Of a stretch of 64,000 nt of DNA, positions 42,904 through 52,020 are shown piece by piece. This DNA comes from Paraburkholderia graminis C4D1M (GTDB taxonomy: Bacteria; Pseudomonadota; Gammaproteobacteria; Burkholderiales; Burkholderiaceae): contig NZ_ABLD01000017.1 of the NCBI RefSeq assembly GCF_000172415.1, forward strand, positions 1-64,000. Reading direction: 5' to 3'. The notes beneath the pieces were generated by a model, which did not search any database, was not told where the DNA came from, and saw only the letters and a list, made by a program, of their open reading frames with translations. A program made the position numbers and the translations under genes. How positions within the stretch are numbered: the first letter of the stretch is position 1; every line of letters starts with the position of its first letter.

Positions 42904-45900
42904 ATGTCGAATGTACCCAAAAGTCCCGCCGCGGCGAACGAGAATGCGGCGCCGGCCGCCGATCAAACGAAGGCCGGCGACGCGAAGCGCCGCGCCGACC
43001 AGGACGCGAACCGCGGCAAGCCGGACGTGCCCCGCAAGGCGCGCGAGCCGAATCGTGCCGTGGCTGGCGGCGAGGCGTCCGCGAAGGAAAAAAGTCGCGC
43101 CGAGCAAGCGGAGCATGCTGAGTCTCGCGGATCGCGTGGGTCTGGCGAAGCAGGCGAGCCGCGTGAAGCACGTGAACCGCGTGCGCCACGCCAGCCGCAA
43201 GAACCGCGTGGGCCGCGCCCGCCACGTGAGCCGCAGCAGCAGCGCGCGCCACGTCAGCCGCAGGAAGCCCGTCCGCCGCGTCCGCCACGCGAGCCGCGTG
43301 TCGTCCAGCCGAACCCGATTCCGCCGATCACCTTCCCCGAAGCGCTGCCGGTATCCGCCCGCCGCGATGAAATCGCGAAGGCCATCGCCGAAAACCAGGT
43401 GGTGATCGTGTCCGGCGAGACCGGGTCGGGCAAGACCACGCAGTTGCCGAAAATCTGCCTCGCGCTCGGGCGCGGTCTCGGCGCGGGCGGCGCCGGTCTG
43501 ATCGGCCACACGCAGCCGCGCCGCATCGCCGCTTCGGCGACGGGCCGGCGCATCGCCGAGGAACTCGGCACGCCGTTCGGCGAAGTGGTCGGCTACAAGG
43601 TGCGCTTCACCGACAATCTGTCGCCGGGTGCATCCGTCAAGCTGATGACGGACGGCATTCTGCTCGCCGAGACGCAGACCGATCCGCTGCTGAAGGCGTA
43701 CGACACGCTGATCATCGACGAGGCGCACGAGCGCAGCCTGAACATCGATTTCCTGCTCGGCTACCTGAAGGAAATTCTGGCGAAGCGTGCCGATCTGAAG
43801 CTGATCGTGACGTCGGCGACGATCGATGCCGACCGCTTCGCGCGCCACTTCGGCAGCGAAGAGAAGCCCGCGCCGGTGATCGAAGTGAGCGGGCGGCTGT
43901 ATCCGGTCGAAGTGCGCTACCGTCCGGTCGCGGAAGAAAGCCCGGCGATCAAGGCGGCGCAGGGCACGTCGGGCTCGTCCGGTTCGTCTGGTTCGTCTGG
44001 TGCGTCGCGCGGCGACCGTCCGAAAAGCCCGCGCGAATCCGGCAAGGAGCGCGACCGCGATCTGATGGAAGCGATCGTCGATGCCGTCGACGAACTGTGC
44101 CGCGAAGGCCCTGGCGACGTGCTCGTCTTCCTGCCGGGCGAGCGCGAAATTCGCGATGCCGCCGAGGCGCTGCGCAAGCACCATCCGCCGCATACGGAAA
44201 TCCTGCCGCTGTTCGCGCGCCTTTCCGCCGCCGAGCAGGAGCGCGTGTTCCGCACCTCGAACGCGCGCCGCATCGTGCTCGCGACGAACGTCGCGGAAAC
44301 CTCGCTGACGGTGCCGGGCATTCGCTACGTGGTCGACACGGGCCTCGCGCGCGTGAAGCGCTATTCGTATCGGAACAAGGTCGAGCAGTTGCAGGTCGAG
44401 GCGATCTCGCAGGCCGCCGCGAATCAGCGGGCGGGGCGTTGCGGGCGGGTGGCCGACGGCATCTGCATTCGTCTTTACGACGAGAGCGATTATCAGAGCC
44501 GCGTGCGCTTTACCGATCCGGAGATTTTGCGCTCGTCGCTGGCGTCGGTGATTCTGCGCATGAAGTCGCTGCATCTGACCGCGATCGAGACGTTTCCGTT
44601 TATCGAGCCGCCGCCTGGCCGCGCGATCGCCGACGGCTATCAACTGCTGAACGAACTCGGGGCCGTCGACGACGACAATCAGCTCACGCCGCTCGGCCGC
44701 GAACTCGCGCGTCTGCCGCTGGACCCGCGCGTCGGCCGGATGATTCTCGCCGCGCGCGATCAGCAGTCGCTCAAGGAAGTGCTGATCATTGCAAGCGCCT
44801 TGTCGGTGCAGGACCCGCGCGACCGTCCGATCGAGGCGCAGGAGCAGGCCGACCAGGCGCATCGCCGTTTTGCCGACGAGCGCTCGGAATTCCTGCAGTG
44901 GCTGAAAATCTGGAACTGGTTCGACGAAGCCATCGCGCACAAGAAGTCGAACAAGCAGTTGCACGAGGAATGCCGGAAGAACTTTCTGTCGCAATTGCGT
45001 CTGCGGGAATGGCGCGACGTGCATTCTCAATTGCTGACGGTCGTGCGCGAACACGGCTGGCGTCTGAACGAAGCCGAGGCGACGTTCGAGCAGATCCATC
45101 TTGCGCTGTTGACGGGTCTGCTCGGCAACATCGGTCTGAAAGCCGACGACGAGCCGTATTACCTCGGCGCGCGCGGCATCAAGTTTTATCTGTGGCCGGG
45201 CTCGGCGCTCGTGAAGAAGGCGGGCAAGTGGGTGATGGCCGCGGAACTGGTCGAGACGAGCCGTCTGTACGCGCGCTGCATCGCGAGGATCGAGCCCGAG
45301 TGGATCGAGAAAATTGGCGCGCATCTGCTGAAGAAATCGCTGTCCGAGCCGCATTGGGAGAAGCGCGCGGCGCAGGTGTCGGCCTTCGAGCGCGCGGTTT
45401 TGTACGGGCTGCCGATCTATCACCGGCGCCGCGTGAGCTTCGGCAAGCAGGACCCCGCGCGGGCGCGCGAGCTGTTTATCCGCGGCGCGCTTGTCGAAGG
45501 CGAATTCGACACGAAGCTCGGATTTTTCGCGCACAACCGTAAGCTGCTCGCCGACATCGAACAACTGGAACACAAGTCGCGTCGCCAGGACGTGCTCGTC
45601 GACGATGAGCTGATTTTCGCGTTCTACGATGAGGCGCTGCCGAAGGGCATTTACACGGGCGCGGCGTTCGAGCGCTGGTATCGCGACGAGGTGAAAAAGA
45701 GCGGCCAGGCGGAGGACAAGCTGCGTCTGCTGTATCTGTCGCGCGACGATCTGATGCGCCACGAAGCCGCGGGCGTGACGACCGATCTGTTCCCGAAACG
45801 GATGACGATGGCTGGCGTCGACATGGCGCTCAGCTATCACTTCGAGCCGGGTTCGCCGCGCGACGGCGTCACGCTCGCCGTGCCGCTTTTCGCGCTGAAT

Positions 45901-47280
45901 CAGGTCGACGCGCGGCGCTGCGAGTGGCTCGTGCCCGGCATGCTGAAGGAGAAGACGCATCTTCTGCTGAAGTCATTGCCGCAGAAGTTGCGGCGCCACT
46001 GCGTGCCGCTGCCGGAATACGCGGCTGGTTTCGTCGAGCGGCACGCCGCGCCGCGTTTTGCCGCGGGCGGCTTGCTCGAAGCGCTGATCGCCGATGTGCG
46101 CGAGCAAAAGCAGGTCGCGCTGAAGCAGGCGGATTTCAAGCTCGAAACCTTGCCGCCGCATCTGTTCATGAACTTCAAGGTTGTCGACGAGCACGGGCGG
46201 CAACTCGCGATGGGCCGCAACCTGTCGCAATTGCGCGCGGAACTGGGCGGGCAGGCGCAGCAGCATTTCCAGAAGATTGCGTCGAGCGCGGCGGGCGCAG
46301 CGCTCGCGGATGTTGCGGGCACGCGCGGCCAGGCGGCGGCACCTGCACCGGCCGGTGCGGCGTCGCGCAGCAAGGGCACGGCGGCGCCGGGGCCGCAGAC
46401 TGCGACGCAAGGCGCCGGCGGCACGGCGTTGTACGAAAACCTGACGACGTGGAATTTCGGCAAGCTGCCCGAGTTGCTCGAAATTCGCCGCGGCGGACAG
46501 ACGCTTTTCGGCTATCCGGCTTTAGTGGATCGCGGTACGCATTGTGATGTCGAAGTGTTCGATTCCCCCGATGAGGCGGCGCGGATTCATCGCGCGGGTC
46601 TGCGTCGGCTATTCGCTTTGCAGTTGAAGGAACCGATCAAGTATCTCGAGAAAAATCTGCCGGGCTTGCGCGAAATGGCGATGCAGTTCATGACGCGCGG
46701 CACGCAGGAAGAGCTGCGCGATCAGTTGATCGACACCGCGCTCGATCGTGCGTGCCTGCAAGATCCGTTGCCGGACGACGACGTCAGCTTCCATACGCGC
46801 CGCGATGAAGGGCGTAGCCGGCTCACGTTGCTGGCTCAGGAGATCGCGCGGCTGGTCGGGCAGATTCTCGGCGAATACGCGAGCGTGCTGAAAAAGCTCG
46901 TGCAGGCGAAGTCGTTCACGGCGGCGTACGCCGATATGCAGCATCAGCTGGACGCGCTGATCGGCAAGCGGTTCGTGGTGGATACGCCGTATTCGCAATT
47001 GACGCATTTCCCGCGCTATTTGAAGGGCATTGCGCTGCGAATCGACAAGCTGAAAGCGGACCCCGCGCGCGATGCACGGCAGTTCGCCGAATTCCAGCCG
47101 TTGTTGCAGAACTATCAGCGCGCGGTCGCGCAGCGCGGCGGCGTGCTGGATGCGCGTCTTGCCGAATTCCGCTGGCTGCTGGAGGAATTGCGCGTTTCGC
47201 TGTTCGCGCAGGAGTTGCGCACGCCGATGCCTGTGTCGGTCAAGCGGCTTTATAAGGTTTGGGATTCGATGCAGCGGTGA
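42904..47280 (+). CDS. hrpA: ATP-dependent RNA helicase HrpA
   Basis: A 1458-residue DEAH-box helicase. RecA1 has SGETGSGKTTQLPK and IIDEAHERS, with SAT in VTSATIDADRF; RecA2 has TNVAETSLTVPG and QRAGRCGR. HrpA-specific C-terminal regions (HA2, OB fold and DUF3418) follow, ending LYKVWDSMQR. In bacteria HrpA unwinds RNA and rescues stalled ribosomes. An N-terminal extension of about 135 residues (rich in Pro/Arg/Glu) precedes the core and makes it longer than E. coli HrpA; a GS-rich stretch lies between the RecA lobes. Its start codon is 23 bp from argA and appears almost leaderless. Confidence 0.95.
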   Translation: MSNVPKSPAAANENAAPAADQTKAGDAKRRADQDANRGKPDVPRKAREPNRAVAGGEASAKEKSRAEQAEHAESRGSRGSGEAGEPREAREPRAPRQPQEPRGPRPPREPQQQRAPRQPQEARPPRPPREPRVVQPNPIPPITFPEALPVSARRDEIAKAIAENQVVIVSGETGSGKTTQLPKICLALGRGLGAGGAGLIGHTQPRRIAASATGRRIAEELGTPFGEVVGYKVRFTDNLSPGASVKLMTDGILLAETQTDPLLKAYDTLIIDEAHERSLNIDFLLGYLKEILAKRADLKLIVTSATIDADRFARHFGSEEKPAPVIEVSGRLYPVEVRYRPVAEESPAIKAAQGTSGSSGSSGSSGASRGDRPKSPRESGKERDRDLMEAIVDAVDELCREGPGDVLVFLPGEREIRDAAEALRKHHPPHTEILPLFARLSAAEQERVFRTSNARRIVLATNVAETSLTVPGIRYVVDTGLARVKRYSYRNKVEQLQVEAISQAAANQRAGRCGRVADGICIRLYDESDYQSRVRFTDPEILRSSLASVILRMKSLHLTAIETFPFIEPPPGRAIADGYQLLNELGAVDDDNQLTPLGRELARLPLDPRVGRMILAARDQQSLKEVLIIASALSVQDPRDRPIEAQEQADQAHRRFADERSEFLQWLKIWNWFDEAIAHKKSNKQLHEECRKNFLSQLRLREWRDVHSQLLTVVREHGWRLNEAEATFEQIHLALLTGLLGNIGLKADDEPYYLGARGIKFYLWPGSALVKKAGKWVMAAELVETSRLYARCIARIEPEWIEKIGAHLLKKSLSEPHWEKRAAQVSAFERAVLYGLPIYHRRRVSFGKQDPARARELFIRGALVEGEFDTKLGFFAHNRKLLADIEQLEHKSRRQDVLVDDELIFAFYDEALPKGIYTGAAFERWYRDEVKKSGQAEDKLRLLYLSRDDLMRHEAAGVTTDLFPKRMTMAGVDMALSYHFEPGSPRDGVTLAVPLFALNQVDARRCEWLVPGMLKEKTHLLLKSLPQKLRRHCVPLPEYAAGFVERHAAPRFAAGGLLEALIADVREQKQVALKQADFKLETLPPHLFMNFKVVDEHGRQLAMGRNLSQLRAELGGQAQQHFQKIASSAAGAALADVAGTRGQAAAPAPAGAASRSKGTAAPGPQTATQGAGGTALYENLTTWNFGKLPELLEIRRGGQTLFGYPALVDRGTHCDVEVFDSPDEAARIHRAGLRRLFALQLKEPIKYLEKNLPGLREMAMQFMTRGTQEELRDQLIDTALDRACLQDPLPDDDVSFHTRRDEGRSRLTLLAQEIARLVGQILGEYASVLKKLVQAKSFTAAYADMQHQLDALIGKRFVVDTPYSQLTHFPRYLKGIALRIDKLKADPARDARQFAEFQPLLQNYQRAVAQRGGVLDARLAEFRWLLEELRVSLFAQELRTPMPVSVKRLYKVWDSMQR

Positions 47281-47655
47281 GGTGGGGCGGCGGTTCTTGA
47301 GTTTCCGGAGCGCGATGATTTTCCGGGGCGCGAGGTTTGTGCCGTCGTTCGCATGAGCCGTGAGTGGCTGTGAGCAGGCGTCTTCTTGTAGTGCGATAGT
47401 GCGAGCGTTTGGCTCGCCACTGCGTTTTTGCCTCGTTCTTGTGTGCGGGGTGACGGGCCGCTGCAACGCGAACTCTCTCGCTTTCACGTCTTCTTCGATG
47501 CCGAAAAAGGCGCGTGATGCTTTCCTTGTAGGAGCGCATCACGCGCAAACGTGCCCAAGCCGGAGCTGGGCTTGGGGCTACCTGCACACTACGTTTGCTT
47601 CACCAGGCGTCGTGGGTTTCGGACGGCCGTGCTCCGGTTCCACGACGCCCGTTTT
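47281..47655. other. Intergenic region between hrpA and adhesin
   Basis: About 375 bp with no gene recognised. Contains a CCCAAGCC ... GGCTTGGG hairpin (47552-47575) and, next to the adhesin stop, a strong + strand terminator. Confidence 0.5.
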
Positions 47656-47656
47656 T
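47606..47656 (+). terminator. Intrinsic terminator of hrpA
   Basis: GGCGTCGTGG (47606-47615) pairs with CCACGACGCC (47640-47649), with an inner CGGA/TCCG stem, followed by CGTTTTT (47650-47656). It is directional for + strand transcripts arriving from hrpA and also abuts the adhesin stop codon. Confidence 0.75.
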
Positions 47657-50600
47657 CACCAGTGCATGCCTGCACCCAGCGACGCGCCGAACTGCCCGCG
47701 CGAGTCCGTACTGCCTTGCAGCTTGTAGACCCACTTGCCGGTCTCGGACAACTGCGACACGCCGATGGCCAGCGCCGACTGGCCGCCATACGTGCCACCG
47801 GCCATCGCGACCATGCCGTGGCCAGGCAGCACAGCCTGGGGCAAACCGGCCATTGCCAGCGCCGATGCCGTGCCGCCATACGAATCGCGTCGGGCCGAGC
47901 GGATCTGGTCGTCGGTGTAGTTGTGCGCCTCGCCGACCGCGCCGCTCACGCTTTGCTGCAACTGGTTGACGTTGACCGCGTCCGTACCTTGCACGCCGGC
48001 TGCGACATTGGTGATCTGCCGCTCCTGACCGCCCGCGCCGACCGATACCGTATTCGCCCGATTGGCGACCGAGCCTTGGCCCAGCGCGACCGAGTTGTCC
48101 GCCTTTGCTGCGGCGGCCGCACCGAGTGCCGTCGAGTTGTTGCCGCTCGCGACCGAGTTCGCGCCGATTGCACTCGCGTTGTTGCCGCTTGCCACCGAAT
48201 TCGCGCCGATTGCGCTCGCGTTCGTGCCAGTGGCCTGTGCGTTGGCGCCGCCTGCGACCGAATGCACGCCCGATGAAATGGCGCCCTCGGTGTCGCGATT
48301 GCCTTCGCCGCTGAAGAACGGGTTCGCCGCATTGACGACGGCGTTGTTGACGGCACCGCTGATCGCTGCATCGAGTTGCCCGACATTCACGGCGTCGGAA
48401 GCGGCGACGCCATCGGCCACGTTGTGGACGATCGTGCCGCCGCTCGCGGACTCGCCGCCGAGCGTGACGCTGCTTTTGTTCACGCTGCCGTCGGCGTTGC
48501 GGTCGTACGTCACGGCGCCGTCCAGCTTCGCGGCGGTCGCGGCACCCTGGTCGCTCACGGCTTTCAACTGCGCGACGTTGACGGCGTCGGTGTCCGCGCT
48601 GCCGGCCGCGACGTTCGTAAGCTGGCGTTCGTTGCCCGCAGAGCCAACGGAGACGGTGTTGGCGCGATCGGCGAGCGAGCCTTGGCCCAATGCGACCGAG
48701 TTCGGTGCGAGCGCGCGTGCCTGATAACCGATGGCCGTGGCGTTGTCGCTTGCCGCGTTTGCCTGGTAGCCGAGGGCAGTGGAGCCGTCGTTGGTCGCGC
48801 TGGCGAAGCCGCCGACGGCGGTACTGAATTTGCCCTGGGCCTGGGCGCTCGTGCCGGCGGCGAAGCTTGCTTCGCCGGTTGCCAGCGCGGAGCTGCCGAT
48901 CGCGACAGCGTTCGCGCCGGTAGCCGATGCGTCGTCTAAGCCATCGTTAAGGCCGTTGCCGTTGGCCTTGAAGTAGCGTGAGGCGCTTGCACTGACGGCT
49001 TGCAACTGGCTCACGTTGACGGCGTCGGTTGCCTCGGTTCCGGCGGCGACGTTGGTGACCTGGCGTTCGTTGCCCGCAGAGCCCACGGATACCGTGTTGG
49101 CGCGATCGGCGAGCGAGCCCTGGCCGAGTGCCACCGAGTTCGTCGCGAGTGCGCTTGCCTGATAACCGACGGCCGTGGCGTTGTCGCTTGCCGCGTTGGC
49201 CTGGTAGCCGAGGGCAGTGGAGCCGTCGTTGGTCGCGCTGGCGAAGCCGCCGACGGCGGTACTGAATTTGCCCTGGGCCTGGGCGCTCGTGCCGGCGGCG
49301 AAGCTTGCTTCTCCCGCGGCCAGCGCCGAGCTGCCGATCGCGACAGCGTTCGCGCCGGTAGCCGAGGCGTCGTCTAAGCCATCGTTAAGGCCGTTGCCGT
49401 TGGCCTTGAAGTAGCGCGAGGCGCTTGCACTGACGGCTTGCAGCTGGCTCAGGTTGACTGCATCGGTCGGGTCCGCACCAGCCGCGACGTGAGTCAGGCG
49501 GCGCTCGTTATCTTGAGAGCCAACCGATACCTCGCCTTTTGCACTCATACCAGCGATCGTTGCCGGATCGGCGCCTGCGGGGACATAGCCGGGCTTCGTG
49601 AGATCCGCGCCCGTCGTTGACTGAGCTCCCAGCGCAACGCTGTTGTCGGTCGAAGCAGTAGCGCCATAGCCAATCGCGACCGAATTCAAGCCCGTTGTCG
49701 AGGCGGCGTAGCCGAGGGCTGCCGAGTTGTCGCCTGCTGCGATTGCTGACGGACCGCCGGCAAACGCGTTGTTGCTTGACGCGGTCGCTGCGTAGCCGAG
49801 CGCAACCGAATTCAGAGCGCTGGTGCTTGCCGCATAGCCCAAGGCCGTGGAGTTGTCGCCCGCTGCGATTGCTGACGGACCGCCGGCAAACGCGTTGTTA
49901 CTGGTCGCCGTGGCTGCATAGCCGAGCGCAACGGAATTCGAGGCGCTCGTGCTTGCCGCATAGCCGAGGGCCGTCGAGTTATCGCCGGTAGCCATTGCCG
50001 AGGCGCCGCCAGCAAACGCGTTGTTGCTTGACGCAGTCGCTGCATAGCCAAGTGCAACAGAATTCAAGGCGCTGGTGCTTGCGGCATAGCCCAAGGCCGT
50101 GGAGTTGTCGCCCGCTGCGATTGCTGACGGACCGCCGGCGAACGCGTTGTTACTGGTCGCCGTGGCTGCATAGCCGAGCGCAACAGAATTCGAGGCGCTG
50201 GTGCTTGCCGCATAGCCGAGTGCCGTGGAGTTATCGCCCGTTGCGATTGCTGACGGTCCGCCAGCAAACGCGTTGTTACTTGTCGCGGTCGCTGCATAAC
50301 CGAGCGCAACGGAATTCGAAGCGCTCGTGCTTGCTGCATAGCCGAGCGCAACGGAATTCGGGGCGCTGCTGCTCGCCGCATAGCCAAGCGCCGTTGAGTT
50401 ATCGCCCGTTGCGATTGCTGACGGGCCGCCTGCGAACGCGTTGTTATTCGACGCAGTCGCTGCATAACCGAGCGCAACCGAATTCAGAGCACTGGCGCTT
50501 GCCGCATAGCCAAGGGCCGTCGAGTTATCGCCGGTAGCCATTGCTGAGGCACCGCCTGCAAACGCGTTGTTATTCGACGCCGTGGCTGCATAACCGAGCG

Positions 50601-51456
50601 CAACCGAATTCAATGCGCTGCTGCTTGCCGCATAGCCAAGCGCCGTTGAGTTATCTCCCGCTGCGATTGCTGACGCACCGCCTGCAAACGCGTTGTTCTT
50701 CGATGCCGTGGCTGCATAGCCGAGCGCAACCGAATTCAGAGCGCTGGTGCTTGCCGCGTAGCCGAGGGCCGTGGAGTTATCGCCCCCAGCCGTTGCTAAC
50801 GGACCGCCGGCAAACGCATTGTTCCCAGACGCCCTGGCAGCCACGCCCAGCGCGACAGCGCCGGCCGCCCCAGCGGTTGCGCCGTAGCCAACCGCGGTCG
50901 ACACTGTCGCATTTGCCTGCGCAGCGCTGCCTAGAGCGGTACTGCCATCTTTGTCCGCGACGGCTCCAGTACCGGCTGCAACCGAGTCCCTGCCGTTGGC
51001 TTGCGAATAAAACCCGGTCGCCACCGAGCGCACACCTGCAGCCACTGAAGCCGTTCCTACGGCCGTGGAGCCGTCGCCGGATGCCGTGGCGACAAGGCCC
51101 ATCGCGATCGAGAGGTCGCCGCTTGCCATAGCGCCCATGCCGAGAGCCATGGAGTTCCCGCCAGAAGCGATTGCATTTGCACCCACGGCAATAGCATTGA
51201 CCTGCAAGGCTTTCGCATTTACACCAACTGCGACCGAGCCGTCTCCCGCTGCATTAGCGCCAACTCCCGCCTCGATCGCATTGACGCCCGCCGCCATGGC
51301 ATTCGCCGCACCCAACACCGCAGCCGCCGCCAGCACTGCCTGCACGACGACTTTCCTGCGCGACGAACCGCGCTTCGTCTTCGCCTTCGACGTCTCGGGC
51401 GCCGCTACCCACGTTGCCGTCGTTTCACACCAGATTGATTGATAGCTTTTATTCAC
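47656..51456 (-). CDS. Trimeric autotransporter adhesin (YadA/Hia family)
   Basis: A 1266-residue surface adhesin. The GTG at 51456 (preceded by GGAG) begins an ESPR-type extended signal peptide, VNKSYQSIWCETTATWVA, then a hydrophobic segment ending ANAMA. The head is made of YadA-like 14-residue motifs (NSTALGYAA, NSVALGYAA), largely arranged as 42-residue repeats. Five neck motifs (TDAVNVSQLQAVS type) connect stalk parts. The C-terminus (YTDDQIRSARRDSYGGTASA to GASLGAGMHW) is the YadA membrane anchor that forms the trimeric beta barrel and exports the passenger. Probably mediates adhesion to surfaces or host cells. Extending to 51522 would add 22 residues before ESPR. Confidence 0.95.
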   Translation of the reverse strand: MNKSYQSIWCETTATWVAAPETSKAKTKRGSSRRKVVVQAVLAAAAVLGAANAMAAGVNAIEAGVGANAAGDGSVAVGVNAKALQVNAIAVGANAIASGGNSMALGMGAMASGDLSIAMGLVATASGDGSTAVGTASVAAGVRSVATGFYSQANGRDSVAAGTGAVADKDGSTALGSAAQANATVSTAVGYGATAGAAGAVALGVAARASGNNAFAGGPLATAGGDNSTALGYAASTSALNSVALGYAATASKNNAFAGGASAIAAGDNSTALGYAASSSALNSVALGYAATASNNNAFAGGASAMATGDNSTALGYAASASALNSVALGYAATASNNNAFAGGPSAIATGDNSTALGYAASSSAPNSVALGYAASTSASNSVALGYAATATSNNAFAGGPSAIATGDNSTALGYAASTSASNSVALGYAATATSNNAFAGGPSAIAAGDNSTALGYAASTSALNSVALGYAATASSNNAFAGGASAMATGDNSTALGYAASTSASNSVALGYAATATSNNAFAGGPSAIAAGDNSTALGYAASTSALNSVALGYAATASSNNAFAGGPSAIAAGDNSAALGYAASTTGLNSVAIGYGATASTDNSVALGAQSTTGADLTKPGYVPAGADPATIAGMSAKGEVSVGSQDNERRLTHVAAGADPTDAVNLSQLQAVSASASRYFKANGNGLNDGLDDASATGANAVAIGSSALAAGEASFAAGTSAQAQGKFSTAVGGFASATNDGSTALGYQANAASDNATAVGYQASALATNSVALGQGSLADRANTVSVGSAGNERQVTNVAAGTEATDAVNVSQLQAVSASASRYFKANGNGLNDGLDDASATGANAVAIGSSALATGEASFAAGTSAQAQGKFSTAVGGFASATNDGSTALGYQANAASDNATAIGYQARALAPNSVALGQGSLADRANTVSVGSAGNERQLTNVAAGSADTDAVNVAQLKAVSDQGAATAAKLDGAVTYDRNADGSVNKSSVTLGGESASGGTIVHNVADGVAASDAVNVGQLDAAISGAVNNAVVNAANPFFSGEGNRDTEGAISSGVHSVAGGANAQATGTNASAIGANSVASGNNASAIGANSVASGNNSTALGAAAAAKADNSVALGQGSVANRANTVSVGAGGQERQITNVAAGVQGTDAVNVNQLQQSVSGAVGEAHNYTDDQIRSARRDSYGGTASALAMAGLPQAVLPGHGMVAMAGGTYGGQSALAIGVSQLSETGKWVYKLQGSTDSRGQFGASLGAGMHW
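48570..49445. repeat. 438-bp tandem duplication within the adhesin
   Basis: Two nearly identical copies, offset 438 bp (146 codons), each encode a segment with RYFKANGNGLNDGLDDASAT, a YadA-like head piece and a neck motif. For example GCGTTCGTTGCCCGCAGAGCC occurs at 48625 and again at 49063. The near identity suggests a recent in-frame duplication. Confidence 0.8.
49690..50830. repeat. 126-bp (42-residue) repeats in the adhesin head
   Basis: About nine copies of a 42-codon unit built of three 14-residue YadA motifs (GDNSTALGYAAS, NSVALGYAAT and NNAFAGG). Eight match the full pattern; the fourth counted from the N-terminus has one extra 14-residue motif, and the ninth is diverged. High nucleotide identity between copies makes length variation by recombination likely. 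Confidence 0.85.
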
Positions 51457-52020
51457 TTGGAAAAACTCCGCGCTGTTATTTTCGTGGACGGAGTGGGTGC
51501 GATAATCGGAAATGGGTCTCATCGCCCATTATGAGGCGCACAAAAGCCGGCTATGGATAGCCGGATTTATATTGGTTGCCGTTCATCAAGGTCGCTATTT
51601 TAAGTTGATTATCAACGACCGACCATCCGCGCTCACTCTTGCGTCCTTTGGAATGGCTTGGACGATGAGCCTGCGGGATTCTCCGGCTGTGCGTGATCGG
51701 CGCAAATAAGCAAAATCCGAATTACGCGGAATTAATTTTCACGCTCTTAGTTTGCGTCTTTATCTCGCTGGCTATTTAATCGACAACGAGATATTTCTCT
51801 ATTGGTATTAAATTGTTTCGTGATTATTGAGTGTATTCTCACGACAACATTTTCTAATTAGGACGACACCTTTCGATCTTGCAGATCATGTTTATCGGCG
51901 ATGCGCTTCTGGCGCGCTCATCCGGCCCTCGATTTTCCCCGCTCTGCAACCCCGATCTGCGTCAACCGCAGGCCACGGCAAACGTTCTACAATGATGGTC
52001 GTTCTCCGAAGTGAGTTTTC
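51457..52020. promoter_or_regulatory. AT-rich intergenic region upstream of adhesin
   Basis: 564 bp, unusually AT-rich for this genome between about 51700 and 51860. It separates the divergent adhesin (minus) and beta-propeller (plus) genes and should hold both promoters. AT-rich DNA upstream of a surface adhesin is a typical site for H-NS/MvaT-like silencing. One 65-codon frame in it is not convincing. Confidence 0.5.

Noticed and set aside
41106..42920. A single 604-codon minus-strand gene covering yggX and argA
   Set aside because: The frame joins the true yggX frame to an out-of-frame reading of argA. The argA and yggX proteins are each complete in their own frames, so this is not a fusion.
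42889..45960. 1023-codon open frame on the minus strand opposite hrpA
   Set aside because: Its translation is Arg/Ala/His-rich without any family pattern and mirrors the codon bias of hrpA. Long antisense frames are expected in GC-rich coding DNA.
49690..50830. Regularly spaced repeats that might look like a CRISPR array
   Set aside because: Repeats are in frame, encode YadA head motifs, have no unique spacers and no cas genes nearby.
51512..51709. 65-codon frame in the AT-rich region upstream of the adhesin
   Set aside because: No ribosome site, no known pattern; lies across the expected promoters.
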